From assembly GCA_014284505.1 (NCBI GenBank), contig JAAFYY010000001.1:2604001-2668000 (forward strand): 64,000 nucleotides of DNA, in the 5' to 3' direction. The notes under the pieces were generated by a model. The model worked only from the letters and a program-made list of their open reading frames with translations. It made no database searches and was not told the origin of the DNA. The DNA is from Streptacidiphilus sp. 4-A2 (GTDB taxonomy: Bacteria; Actinomycetota; Actinomycetes; Streptomycetales; Streptomycetaceae). The position numbers and the translations under genes were made by a program. Positions 41,620 through 52,186 of the stretch are shown here, in pieces (position 1 is the stretch's first letter; each line of letters opens with the position of its first letter).

Positions 41620-43587
41620 CAACGTTGTCCCTGTCTGGCGAGGCCGGCGCCCGGCCGGCGCGCGGCGGTGGAGGCCCCGGCGGGGGCGAGAGCCAGGACT
41701 GCGTGGGCGATGGCGTCCGAGTCGCCCAGGATCACCGAGTTCACCCCGGGGCGGATGCCCGCCGCGGTCACCCAGTGCACGAACTCGGTGGGGATCCCGT
41801 AGGCGAAGCGGCGCGGATGGGCCCGGCCGAGTGCGTCCACGGTCCGGTACGGCCGCTCGGTCACGGTCAGGCCGCCGGTCTCGTAGCCGCCGCACTCGCC
41901 CTCGATGCAGTACGGCACGGCCTGGCCGCTGGCCAGCAGCTGCCGCAGCAGCGAGTCCCCGGTACGCCTGATGTCGGGCTCGGGCAGCCGGGCCTCGATC
42001 AGGACGGCGGCCCGGACCGGCTCCGCCCCGACCGCCGCGGAGGCGGCCACGAAGGCGGGGCGGCCGGTGTCGATGCCGACCTCCAGTTCCGGCCCGATCA
42101 GCTGCACCACGTCCGCCTCGACCAGGGCACGCAGTTCCTCGATCCGCGAGGCCGGGGGGCCGATCGACAGGTAGGCGTTGAGCGGGGTGTACCAGCCCTG
42201 GAGTTCGTCGCGGTAGGAGTCGCCGTCCAGGCCGCCGTGGTCGACCGCGAGCCGGATCTCGTTGCGCAGGTCGCGCAGCACGTCCAGGGCCGCCTTGAGC
42301 GGTCCGCTGAGGTTGCCCGCCTTCGCCTCCCGCACGTCGCGGTCGAGGTGGTCCAGCAGCCAGCCGCGGAAGGCCTCCCGGTCCGCGAAGCGCCGCTGTC
42401 CCAGCGGCCGCAGCAGCTTGTCCCAGTCCCAGCGGTCCGCCTCGGCGAACCCGTGACCGGTCAGCAGGCCGTCCTTGACGGTGTCGTCGGCCGCCGCCAG
42501 GTAGCTCCGGACGAAGCCGGGGGCGGCCTGCCGCTGACCGCGTGCCACCAGCAGGGTCTCGTAGTAGACGCCCTCGACCTCCTTGGCGATCAGCGGCCAC
42601 AGGTCGGCGCCGAAGCGGACCGGGTCCCCGGCGGCGGCCCGGCGCCGCAGCGCCGCGATCGTCGCCGGCGTCAGCAGTCTGGGCTGGTACCGGCCGTGGG
42701 GGCCCTTCTCGTTCTCGCCGCGCGCGTGGTACGGGATGCCGCGGCGCGAGCCCGCCCGGATCCGCGGCTCGCGTCCCGAGGGCCGGTAGACCAGCCTGCC
42801 GCCGCAGCGGACGAACAGCCCGCCGCGGCCGCGGGTGAGCAGCGCCATGTGGTCGAAGAAGTTCAGCCCGAGCCCGCGCATCAGCACGGTCTGGCCGGGC
42901 CGCACCGCCGACAGGTCCAGGTCGCGGGTGGCCGGGACGCACATAGGTGAGGCCGAGGGCGGCGGCGGTACGCGTCCACTCCGCCTCCTGCTCGGTCGGC
43001 CGGGCCTGCACATGACCCTGGGCCAGCACCACCGCGTCCAGGCCGGTCAGCGCGGAGCCGTCGGCGAGGGTGACCGTCTGCGGGCCGCCCGGCCGCGGGC
43101 CGGCGTCCTCCAGCGCCACCGCGCGGGTGCGGTGTTCGCGCACGGTGAGATGGGCCGGGGCGCTGTCCCGCACCCGCTGGTAGGCGCACTCCAGGTAGTG
43201 GCCGTAGAAGGCCCTGGTGGGGTAGGAGTCCGGGGTGAGGTCCCGTGCCTCGGCCCGGGTCGGGCCGTCGTACCGCCGCGCACCACCGGGCACCACCTCG
43301 GACTTGGCCCATTCGTACAGGCTCGGCCCGGGCTCGACGGCTCCCGCCATCTCCACGCTGGCGTCGGTGAACACGGTGACCTGCGAGGCCACGGTGTTCA
43401 TCAGCAGCAGCCCGGACTGGCTGGTCCGCCAGACCCGGCCGGGGCCGGGCGGGAACGGGTCGACCAGGTGCACGACGACCGACGGGTGCGAGGCGTGGGC
43501 CCGTTCGTTGGCGCAGAGCCGCTCCAGCACCGACAGTCCGCGCGGTCCGGCTCCCACGATGCAGATCTCCAGGCCGTCCCCGTTCAT
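41619..43587 (-). CDS. FAD/NAD(P)-binding protein (NAD_binding_9 type)
   Basis: ATG 43585-43587; joined length about 655 residues after a frame change near 42945. The dinucleotide fold [17 protein letters not shown] is at the start. Other family features: [43 protein letters not shown], and [21 protein letters not shown]. Such large flavin-fold proteins are common in actinobacterial natural-product clusters and their chemistry is poorly known. Candidates are oxidation of an amine or hydroxyl, or a redox partner. It is translationally coupled to metK and about 90 bases downstream of monooxygenase A. Confidence 0.82.
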
Positions 43588-43678
43588 CGGGCGACCATCC
43601 CCTTCGCAGTCCTCGTCTTCACAGCCCTCGTCCTCACAGCCCCTGTCGGCGGGGTGGTGGCCCCCTGGTCCCGGTGGC

Positions 43679-45384
43679 TCATGCCGCCCACCCTCCCGAC
43701 CACCGCTGTCCGGCCCCCGACACCCGCGCCACCAGGTCGCCCGGGTCGGTCGGCAACTGGTTGCCGCGCCAGGCGACATGCTGGTCGGGGCGGATCAGCA
43801 CCAGGTCCCGCTGGTAGAGCTCGCGCGCGGCCTCGCCCTCGACGTCCACCACCCGCAGCGGCAGCCGGTGCGCCTGCGCGGCGGCCTGGAGCGGCTTGCC
43901 GCTCGGCGGTTCCGGTCCCAGCCGCAGCAGGGTGTAGCCGGGGCCGAGCCGGTCGAACAGGGAGCTGCCCTGGCCGTGCCAGTCGTCCAGCCACAGGTGC
44001 GGCGCCCGGCCGCCGGGGAGGCTGGTCGGGGTGTACGTGCCCCAGGAGTCGCCGGGCGGATCGGCGTGCGGGTCGGCGGCGACGATGGGCGAGGCGTCGT
44101 AGCGGACGCCGAGCTGTACGCCGACGGACGACAGGCTGCGCTGGCCGTGCGAGCGCAGCAGGGCGTCGAGGTCCTCGCGGGCCGCACGGCCCTCGGCGGT
44201 GTCCGCCTCCAGCGCCGCCGGGCGCGCGACCGCGCCGGGGCCGGCCCCGAGCTCGCGGGCGGCCACCGCGTTGCGCAGCGCGACCGGACGCCGCTCGCTG
44301 CTGTACGAGCCGAGCAGTCCCGGGCCGCCCCAGCCGTGCAGCACCGCGGCGAGCTTCCAGGCGAGGTTGGCGGCGTCGTCGATGCCGGTGTTCAGGCCGA
44401 GCCCGCCGTCGGCGGCGGGCTCCGGGCCGCCGTCGGCGGTCAGGAAGACCCGGCCCTTGCCGAAGCGCTGCGCCACCGGTGCCGCGCCCGGAGTCCACCG
44501 GTGGTCGCCGAGGACCTGCACCGGCAGGTCGCTGCCCGCCGCCCGGCGCAGCAGCGCGCCGGGGTCGGCCGGGCCGCCGCGGGACCCGTCCGGCGCCGGG
44601 GCGGCCAGCAGCAGGAACTCGTCCTCGCCGTTGAGGGCGATCAGGTTGACCACCAGGTCCTCGTTGAGCGCCCAGTAGCTCCACGCCCGGGGCCCCCGAG
44701 CACCTCCCGGTGGAAGGTCGGCAGCCGCAGGTGCGCGGCGGTCGCGGGGCGGTCGCCGGCCCCGGCGCCGGCCGGGCGGCGCGGGCCGGCCGTCTCGTCG
44801 TGCACTCCGAGGGCGCTGCGGACGAAGCCGCGCCCGCTGTCGCTGCCGACCGCGTACCGGGCGGCCCAGTCCTCGCCGGGGTGGTCCGGGTGCTCGGCGC
44901 GCACCCGGACCTGCTGGGCGTCCTGCCGCAGGGCGGTGACCCGCCAGCCGGGCCGCAGCGTGATGTTCGGCCGGGTGCCGGCGTGCTCGCGCAGGAACCG
45001 GGCCAGGTACATCCGGTCGGCGTGGTGCACCGGCTCGGGCAGTTGGTCGGTCCGCGGCGCGGCCGCCACCCGGCGCAGCCGCTGGCTGGCGGTCGGCAGC
45101 GGCAGCCGGGACAGCTCGCGGCCGCCGAAGCGGGTGAAGCAGGCCAGGTCGCCGGGGTGCTCCCCGGGCAGGCCCAGCCGGCGCACCGGCCCAGCCAGGC
45201 CCAGCCGGCGCAGGTGCTCCATGGTGCGCGCGCCCGGGGTGCTGCCGCCCGGCCGCTGCTGCCCGCTCTCGCCGTGGTCGAAGACCACGCTCGGGATGCC
45301 GTGGTGGTCGAGCAGCAGGGCGAGCATCAGCCCCACCGTGCCGCCGCCGACGACGGCGACGGGGGTGCACCGCTGACCGCTCAC
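43679..45384 (-). CDS. Flavin aromatic monooxygenase A (PF01494), altered FAD motif
   Basis: GTG 45382-45384 overlaps the stop of monooxygenase B. About 568 residues with a single frame change near 44695. N-terminal FAD fold [38 protein letters not shown] is the DG-type motif. The usual GDAAHxxxP motif reads ADGGPEP at residue about 320 ([26 protein letters not shown]), in the same frame on both sides. The Asp is kept but the Gly and His are lost. It is clearly a paralogue of monooxygenase C ([39 protein letters not shown]). Either its flavin binding is weak or it acts as a partner subunit. Confidence 0.82.
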
Positions 45385-47228
45385 CGGATGCCTCCCGGTG
45401 CCGCCGCGGTGCGCGCGCCGCGGGCCAGGGCGGTGTCCAGCGCCGCGCCGAGGGCGTCGAGGGCGTCGGCCGGCCGCTCGGGGCCGAGGTCCAGCGCATG
45501 GCCACATAGCCGTCCGGGCGGACCAGCACCGCGCCCCGCGGGTCGTGGCCGCGCAGCCGGGCCCAGGTGCCGTCGTCGTCCTGGGGGCCGTCCCCGCTCC
45601 CGACCGCGTGCGCGACGAGCGGCAGGCCGTGCGCGTCGGCGAGTTCCCGCGCCGCCGCCAGCCAGGCACCGCCGTCGGACCCGGCGAGCAGCAGGAAGGT
45701 CCCGGGGCGCGCGAGCAGCTGGTGGTGGACAGCCTCCGGTCGTGGTGGCGCAGCCAGGCATGCGGCAGCCGGGCGCCCGGCCGGGCCGACTGCTCGTGGT
45801 CCAGGCCGAGCGGATCGACCCGCGGACGCGCCGTCAGGTCGTCGCCGACGTATCCGGCGTCGGCGTAGTCGTAGCCCATCTCCAGGCCGAGGTGGGAGGT
45901 GGTGATCCGGTTGGTGGCGAAGTACTCGCGCAGGACCGCCCGCCTGGTCTCGCCGTCCGGGGTGTCCGCGAACAGCGCCGTCATCTGGGCGCGGTTCCAC
46001 TCCGGGCGCGCGCCCTGGACCACCCCGGTCCCGGCGGTGAAGGCGATCTGGTTGAAGAGCGAGAACAGCGCGCGCTCGACCACCCGCTGCGCCACCGGAC
46101 GGCGCTCGGCCTCGTAGCTGTCGAGCAGGGCCGGACCGGCCAGGCCGTCGACGACGTGGGCGAGCTTCCAGGCGAGGTTGTGCGCGTCCTGGATGCCGGT
46201 GTTCAGGCCCAGGGCTCCGGACGGCGGGTGGCGGTGGGCGGCGTCGCCGACCAGGAAGACCCGGCCGGAGCGGAAGTGGTCGGCCACGGTCCCCTCCACC
46301 GGCCAGCGGCTGATGCTCTGCACCTCCATGGCGTGGTCGTCGGGCAGCTTCAGGGTGCGGCGCACCATGGCCACCAGCGTCGCGTCGTCGAGTTCGTCGG
46401 CCTTCCGGGCGCCCGGCGGCCGGGAGAACATCAGCGTCCACTCCTCGGAGTGGCGGCCCCACCTGGTCGGCCCCATGGGCACCACCCCGCAGTGCTCCAG
46501 GGTGCCCTCGGCGGACAGGCTCGACACCCGGTTGACCACCGCGTCGTCGCAGGGATGAACGGCGAGAAGTCGGCCCGGACATGGAGGTTGACCCACTCCA
46601 GGAAGGTCGGTGTGCCGGTCATGCCGATGCCCAGCAGCCGGCTGACGGTCTTGCCGCCGTCGGCCGCGACGACATAGGCCGCCCGTATCCGCAGGGTCCG
46701 GCCCGAGGTCCGGTCCAGCACGGTGGCGGTGACGCCCGTCGTCCTCGGCCAGGCCGGTCAGCTCGTGGTGGAAGAGCAGGCTGCCGGGGGCGCGCTGTTC
46801 GGCGTGGCGGCGCAGCAGCGGCTCCAGCCAGCGCTGGCCGAGGTTGGCGTGCCGGTAGGCGGAGGATCGGGCGTAGCGTTCGGCCAGCTCACCGCCGCCG
46901 TAGGCGCTGGTCCGGTAGAGCACCTTGCGGTCGTAGGGTTCGCTGCCGCCGAGGCTGGACAGCCACACCATCGCCCCGCAGTTCTCCGGCGGGGCTCCCT
47001 CGCGGTAGATGTCGTCGGCGACCGCGAGCTGCCCGAAGACCTCCATGGTGCGGGCGTTGAGGATGTGCGCCTTGGGTTGCAGCGACGTGGTGGGGTGGCG
47101 CTCCACCAGCAGCGAGCCCACGCCGAGGCCGGACAGGGCGAGGGAGGCGGTGAGCCCCGACCCCCGCCGCCCACGATCAGGACGGGGGTGTGCCGGTCGG
47201 CCGGCTCGGGCCGACGAGTTGAGTTCAT
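45381..47228 (-). CDS. Flavin aromatic monooxygenase B (phenol hydroxylase, TfdB-like)
   Basis: ATG 47226-47228 (MNSTRRPEPADRHTPVLIVG) overlapping the methyltransferase stop. About 616 residues. FAD motifs VLIVGGGGSGLTASLAL, AKAHILNARTMEVF-type segment, VFLVGDAAHRHPPSGALGLNTGIQDAHNLAWKL with intact GDAAH, and a C-terminal thioredoxin-like region (GTFLLLAGSDGGAWL, GAVLVRPDGYVAMRW). Frame changes near 47160, 46735, 46560, 45765 and 45500. The TfdB-type set suggests hydroxylation of a phenol ring, here probably the AHBA-derived ring. It is the most canonical of the three monooxygenases. Confidence 0.85.
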
Positions 47229-48273
47229 CACGCTTCCTTGGGTTCGCCTGGACGCCGGACGGCCGGTCCGGCCGTGGCCGGGGCCACGACCAGCAGGCTG
47301 GTTTCCAGGGCCAGCGGGGTCACCGACTCCAGCCGCAGACCGGCGGCGTCCAGCAGGGCCCGGTAGCCGTCGAGGGTGCGTTCGCGCCCGCCCGCCGCCA
47401 TCAGCAGGTGCAGGTCCCAGAGCAGCGCCAGCAGCTCCGGACCGCCGGTGGGGATGACCCGCTCGACGATCAGCAGCCGGGCGGTGTCCGGCATCGCCGC
47501 GCGCAGGTTGCCGAGCAGCCGGACGCAGCGCTCGTCGTCCCAGTCCTGGAGCACCCGGGACAGCAGGTAGGCGTCCGCGCCCGCCGGGACGGCGTGGAAG
47601 ACGTCCCCGGGACGGCCCGGTAGCGGTCCGGTCCGACCGCGCGGTCCAGGTGCTCGCGCGCGACCGGGGTCACCTTCGGCAGGTCGAACAGGGTCCCGTG
47701 CAGGTCCGGGTGGGCCCGCAGGACCGCGGAGAGCAGCATCCCGCTGCCCCCGGCGACGTCCACCACGGTGCGGCAGCCGGAGAAGTCGAAGGCGGTCGCC
47801 ACCTCGCCGAAGAACGCGTTGCCCGCGTTCATCGCGCGCTGGAACTTGGCCCCGGCGCCGGGCTCCTGGGCCAGGTAGCCGTGCAGCGAGGTGCCGAAGG
47901 CGTGCTCGAAGCCGGAGGTGCCGGTGCGGACGGCGGGGACCACCTGGCCCCAGGCACGGTGGAACTCCTCGCCGTAGATCACCGCCAGGTCCCGCATCGA
48001 CTGCTCGTGGTCGGTGCGCAGCAGCCCGCCGACGTCGGTCAGCCGGTAGCCCGTCGGCCGTGTCCTCGAACAGGCCCATGGCGGTGAGCAGCCGCATCAG
48101 CCGTTCGATGCCGTCCTGTTCGGACCCGGCCGCGGCGGCGAGCGCGGCGGCGGTCCCGGCCCCGCGGCGACGTGGTCGGGGAGCGCGAGTGCGGCGGCCG
48201 CGTAGAGGGCCTGGGCCTGCCAGGCGCCGGTGAGAATGTCCACCACACGGCGTGCGGGGGGCGCTTCGGCCAT
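47228..48273 (-). CDS. O-methyltransferase (SAM-dependent, PF00891)
   Basis: ATG 48271-48273 preceded by GAAAGG; about 348 residues after a frame change near 48150. N-terminal dimerisation helix (VVDILTGAWQAQALYAAAALALPDHV). Core: TVVDVAGGSGMLLSAVLRAHPDLHGTLFDLP, the SAM site of plant-type and polyketide O-methyltransferases; ADAYLLSRVLQDWDDERCVRLL and LLIVERVIPTGGPELLALLWDLHLL place the catalytic His region (QDWDD instead of HxWDD: the general-base His is replaced by Gln or lies nearby). Likely O-methylates a phenolic hydroxyl of the product. Its stop overlaps monooxygenase B. Confidence 0.88.
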
Positions 48274-48286
48274 GTTCGAGCCTTTC

Positions 48287-48346
48287 GGTGTCGGGCGGTC
48301 GGGTGTCGGGCGGTCGGGTGAGAGGCAGTCGGGTGTCGGGCGGTCG
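48287..48346. repeat. Four 15-bp tandem repeats between ligase and methyltransferase genes
   Basis: GGTGTCGGGCGGTCG occurs at 48287-48301, 48302-48316 and 48332-48346, with a diverged copy between. It fills the 88-bp gap between the AMP-ligase stop and the methyltransferase start. It may be slippage sequence or a spacing element. Confidence 0.75.
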
Positions 48347-48361
48347 GGTGAGGGGTGGCTG

Positions 48362-50083
48362 CTATCGGGCCGCGGCCTGGACAGCCGCGGTCGGCGATCC
48401 GGGGTCCACCGGCCCGCGCAGCAGGTCGCGGTGGTCCTCGCGCAGGCGTCGCTTGAGCACCTTGCCGGTGGGACCGACCGGCAGCCCCTCCCGGTCCGCG
48501 GCCACCACCAGGGCGGCCAGCGGGGCGAGGCCGGCCCTGTCCAGCGCCGCGTTGCAGGTGGCCAGCAGTTCCTGCGGCGTGCGCCCGTCGCCGTCGGCGA
48601 ACAGCACCACCGCCAGCGGGCGGGAGGCCTGCGGGTGCTCCGGGTCCGCCACGCCGACCACCGCGGTGTCCAGTGCCTGGGTCGCCAGCAGCACGGTCTC
48701 CTCCAGCGGGAGGCTGTACACCGGGCCGTCGGCGGTGCGGATCACGTCCGGGTGCGGTCCAGGTGGTACCACTGGCCGTCGCTCTCGCGCCGGACCACGT
48801 CCCCGGTCAGGAAGTAGCCGTTGACCAGCGAGTCACGGCTGAGCGTCGGGTCGTCCCAGTAGCCGGGGGTGATGCTGGGGTGCGCACGCCGAGCAGCCCG
48901 GCCTCGCCGTCCGGCAGCCGGCGGCCCTGCTCGTCGAGCACCGCGGCGTCCTGCACGGCCTTGACCGGACGCCCGATCAGCCGCCCGTAGCCGCTGGTCT
49001 CCGGGGTGGACACCTGCCTGAAGAGGACCATTCCCATCTCGGAGGAGCCGAGGCCGTCGATGTAGGCGGAGCCGTTGATCCTGCGGCCGCGCACGCGGCG
49101 GCTGCCGAGCGCGGTCAGCGGGCGGATGTGCCGCTCGTGCGAGGCGTCGCCCATGCCGTTCCAGGAGTGGATGCCCCGCGCCGCGTACGGGGTGACCCGG
49201 GTGACGTCGATCTCGGCCAGCGTCAGCGGGAAGCCGAGCACGAAGGTGGGCCGGAACCAGTTGATCGCCCGCGCCGTGGAGTCGCCGTCCGCCCCGTCCA
49301 GGACCAGGGTGGGGATGCCCAGCATCAGGGCCATGCTGAGGTAGCTGATGCCGGCCGAGTGGCTGTGCGGCAGTGTGGTCAGCATCCGGTCGGAGCGCAG
49401 CGAGGGGAAGGTCCACAGCCGTTCCCGCTTGCCGTCGAAGAACGACTCGTGGGTGAAGACCGGCGCCTTGGGCCGCCCTGTGGTGCCGGAGGAGTGCGAG
49501 ATCATCACCAGGTCGTCGCCGTGGTGCCGGTGGGGAAGCCGGGCAGCGGCCCGGACGGCCGGGGCGCGGTCAGGTCGAGCCGGTGGATGTCCTCGGCCAG
49601 CAGCGTCTTGCCCGACGCGGCGTCCGAGTGGGTCCAGGCGTCGACACAGCCGGCGAGCAGGTCGGGATCGGCGACCAGGATCGTGGTGCGGGTCCGCCGG
49701 AAGTACTCGGCGGCCGTGGCGGCCTGCATGTTCGGGTTGCAGTGCACGGCGACCGCGCCGAGGCTGGTGATCGCGATGTGGTGCAGCAGCCCGAGCAGGC
49801 CGTCCCGGGTGTGCACGCCGACGTGGGTCGACGGCAGCACCCCGTGGGTGCGGTACCAATGGGCGTAGCGGATGACGGTGATCCGGATGTCGTTCAGCGA
49901 CACGCCGGTGAGGTCGCCCTCGTCCCAGGTGGAGCTGGTGGTGTCGGGGTGGAACAGGAGGGGCCGGTCCCGGTCGCCCGCGGTCTCCCAGGCGTGCCAG
50001 AAGAAGTTGCCCGCGCCGAGCCGCCGGTTCGCGGTCAGGCGCAGGCGCTGGAGCGCGGACCGCTGGGTCCCGAATATGAGCAT
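48362..50083 (-). CDS. AMP-forming acid ligase (ANL superfamily), full length
   Basis: ATG 50081-50083, GAAAGG upstream; about 574 residues. A3 phosphate loop ISHSSGTTGRPKAPV; then DGLGSSEMGMVLFRQV, A7-like GYFLTGDVVRRESDGQWYHLDRTRT and the C-terminal A10 Lys in LPVGPTGKVLKRRL, so both subdomains are present. Frame changes near 49520, 48880 and 48748. It activates a carboxylate as acyl-AMP; context suggests 3,4-AHBA or a derivative, passed to CoA or another acceptor. Related enzymes in diazo-compound clusters catalyse diazotisation, which is an alternative. Located 13 bases after the Ada-like gene. Confidence 0.88.
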
Positions 50084-50096
50084 GGGCGTGCCTTTC

Positions 50097-51086
50097 TCAG
50101 CCTGGGGTTGACGATGGGTACGGCCGGGCCTTGCCGAGCGCGCTGCGCAGCCACTCCTCCAGGGCCCTGGTCCGGATGTCCAGGGGGATGCCCTGTCCGG
50201 CGGCGAGCGGTGCGGCCCCGTCCAGTGCGGCGGCCAGCCGCAGGCCCAGCCCGGCGTCGGCCGCGGTCAGCCCGGACTCCGGGAACTGGTCGCGCAGCCG
50301 CTGCACCAGGGAGTCGGCGTCGGAGCCGCACAGGACCGAGCAGACGCCGGCCGGAGTGGTCGCCACGAGCAGCACCCCGAGTTCGCACGCGGCCGAGGCG
50401 TACTGGATGCGCACGCCGCGCCCGCTGTTGCGGAAGCTGGTGGGGGTCATCCCGAGCAGCGTCTGCGCCAGGGCGTAGAAGTTCCCGCTGGAGTTGAAGC
50501 CGGCTTCGTAGATGGCCTCGGTGATGGTCCGGCTGCCGGGGATCACCCGCCGCAGCCGGTCGGCACGGCAGGCGGCGGCGTAGGACTTGGGCGTCACTCC
50601 GGTCAGCGAGGTGAAGACCCGGTGGAAGTGGAACCGGCTGAATCCGGTCGCGGCGGCCAGGTCACCGAGCGAGGGTGCCTGGCCGGGGGCCTCCATCAGC
50701 CGGCAGGAGCGCACGACTGCCTCGGTCCTGGCGTCGTGCACCGCCTGGTCCGGGCGGCAGCGGCGGCAGGCCCGGAACCCGGCCCGCTCCGCCGCCGCCG
50801 GGTCCGGGAAGAAGACGGTGTTCGCCCGCCGCGCGTGCCGGGAGCCGCAGGACGGACGGCTGTAGATGCCGGTGGTCAGCACCGAGTAGCAGAACACCTC
50901 GTCGGCGCGCCGGTCCCGGTGCAGTACCGCGTGCCAGCGGGCGTCGTCGTCGCCGAACTCCCGTCCCGGGCCGGGCCCGGGGACCGGCTGCGGCTGGTCC
51001 TGGGTGGTCGCGGTGGGCGCGAGCAGGCGCCTGGCCGGTCGCCCGCACCGCGCCGCACCGGGCGCCTGCTCCCGCACCACGCTCAC
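50097..51086 (-). CDS. Ada-derived regulator lacking both methyl-acceptor sites
   Basis: 329 residues, frame intact; GTG 51084-51086 overlaps the GriH stop (GTGA). Order: Ada zinc domain (residues about 51-113), AraC-type HTH (FHFHRVFTSLTGVTPKSYAAA, about 145-165; the second helix region about 170-210), then the start of the MGMT domain (IQYASAACELGVLLVATTPAGVC) ending at LEEWLRSALGKARPYP. The catalytic half with PCHR is absent, and the AMP ligase begins 13 bases on, so it is not encoded downstream. In the zinc domain the E. coli Cys38 position is Ser76 (IYSRPSC, codon 50859-50861); Cys80, Cys107 and Cys110 remain. It may still bind DNA, but methyl sensing by the classical route looks lost. 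Confidence 0.85.
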   Translation of the reverse strand: MSVVREQAPGAARCGRPARRLLAPTATTQDQPQPVPGPGPGREFGDDDARWHAVLHRDRRADEVFCYSVLTTGIYSRPSCGSRHARRANTVFFPDPAAAERAGFRACRRCRPDQAVHDARTEAVVRSCRLMEAPGQAPSLGDLAAATGFSRFHFHRVFTSLTGVTPKSYAAACRADRLRRVIPGSRTITEAIYEAGFNSSGNFYALAQTLLGMTPTSFRNSGRGVRIQYASAACELGVLLVATTPAGVCSVLCGSDADSLVQRLRDQFPESGLTAADAGLGLRLAAALDGAAPLAAGQGIPLDIRTRALEEWLRSALGKARPYPSSTPG

Positions 51087-52186
51087 TTCTCCAGGCAGAA
51101 CTCGTTGATGGGATAGCCGACATGGCGGTCAGCGACGGGCAGGTAGCCGAGCACCTTGTCCCCCGGCTTGAGCTCGGTGCTGTTGAGCACCACCCCGCCC
51201 GGGCCGAGCACCCGCACGTGCCAGTCGTCCTGGAGGATGAGGTTGGCGGTGCGCCCGTCGGGGCCCACCGCGTCGATGGAGATCAGCGGCCGGGTCTCGA
51301 TCTTGACCCGGCCGACGGTCACCAGCCGGGTCCTGCCGTGGATGTCCACCGCGGTGACCTTGCTCCCGGCCTTGAGCTCGCTCAGGTAGTTGGTGCGCTC
51401 GTCCTGGCCGAGGGTGTACGAGTGGATGGCGCCGGCGTTGACCCGGAACGGGCGGGTCGGCATGTACGGCAGCGGGTGGGTCTCGCTGACGCAGAGGATC
51501 ATGCCCTTGGAGTGCGAGCCGACCAGCATGCCCTCGTCCTTGCCGAAGTACGCGGCGGTGTCGACGCAGGCGCGCTCACCCATGCCGACGTGGGCGGTGG
51601 CGGTGACCTCCAGCTCCACCAGTTCCAGGTCGGGCACGGTGCTGTCGGCGGAGCGCTTGAAGCGCGGTGGCGTCGCCGACCCTGGCCGGCGCCATCAGCA
51701 CGCCGTCCGAGCCGAGTTCGAGGACACCGAAGATGATCTCCGCTTCCTCGACGTCCTTGGCGACGGTGATCAGGCTGCCCTCGGCGCGGGCGGCGGCGGC
51801 GATCACGATCTCCAGCGGGATCTTCGTGGGGTCGCGGAAGTCCAGCAGGCTCCACTTCTCGGTGCGGCCGGAGCGGCAGGCCTCCTCCAGCGTCTCCGCG
51901 TCGATGATCTCGACATACCGGCCGAACTCCAGCTGCGGGTGCAGCAGCGCCAGTTCAGCCGGCTCGCCGTGCTTGGCCGGGTCGACCACGACCACGTCAG
52001 CGGTGCCGAAGTCCTCGGGGAGGGTCTGTCCCTGGGGAAGAGCACCTTCTTGACCGTGGGCGGCAGCACGGCCAGGTCGGCCGGGTCGGAGGCGAGGATG
52101 CCGTCGATCCGGGCGTGGATCGCCTCCTCCAGGATGGCTTCCTTGGCCGAGCCGATCGAACGCACGTCTATCCAGCTGAGCTTCAC
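51083..52186 (-). CDS. griH: GriH homologue (3,4-AHBA synthase, DHQ synthase II family)
   Basis: GTG 52184-52186 overlapping the GriI stop (GTGA). About 367 residues with frame changes near 52030 and 51668. Key stretches: MKLSWIDVRSIGSAKEAILEEAI, VVVDPAKHGEPAELALLH, LLDFRDPTKIPLEIVIAAA, SHSKGMILCVSETHPLPYMP, and TRPFRVNAGAIHSYTL, which are diagnostic of the archaeal-type dehydroquinate synthase II and its actinobacterial GriH branch. GriH cyclises the C7 amino sugar-like intermediate to 3-amino-4-hydroxybenzoate. It directly follows GriI, as in the grixazone cluster. Confidence 0.9.
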
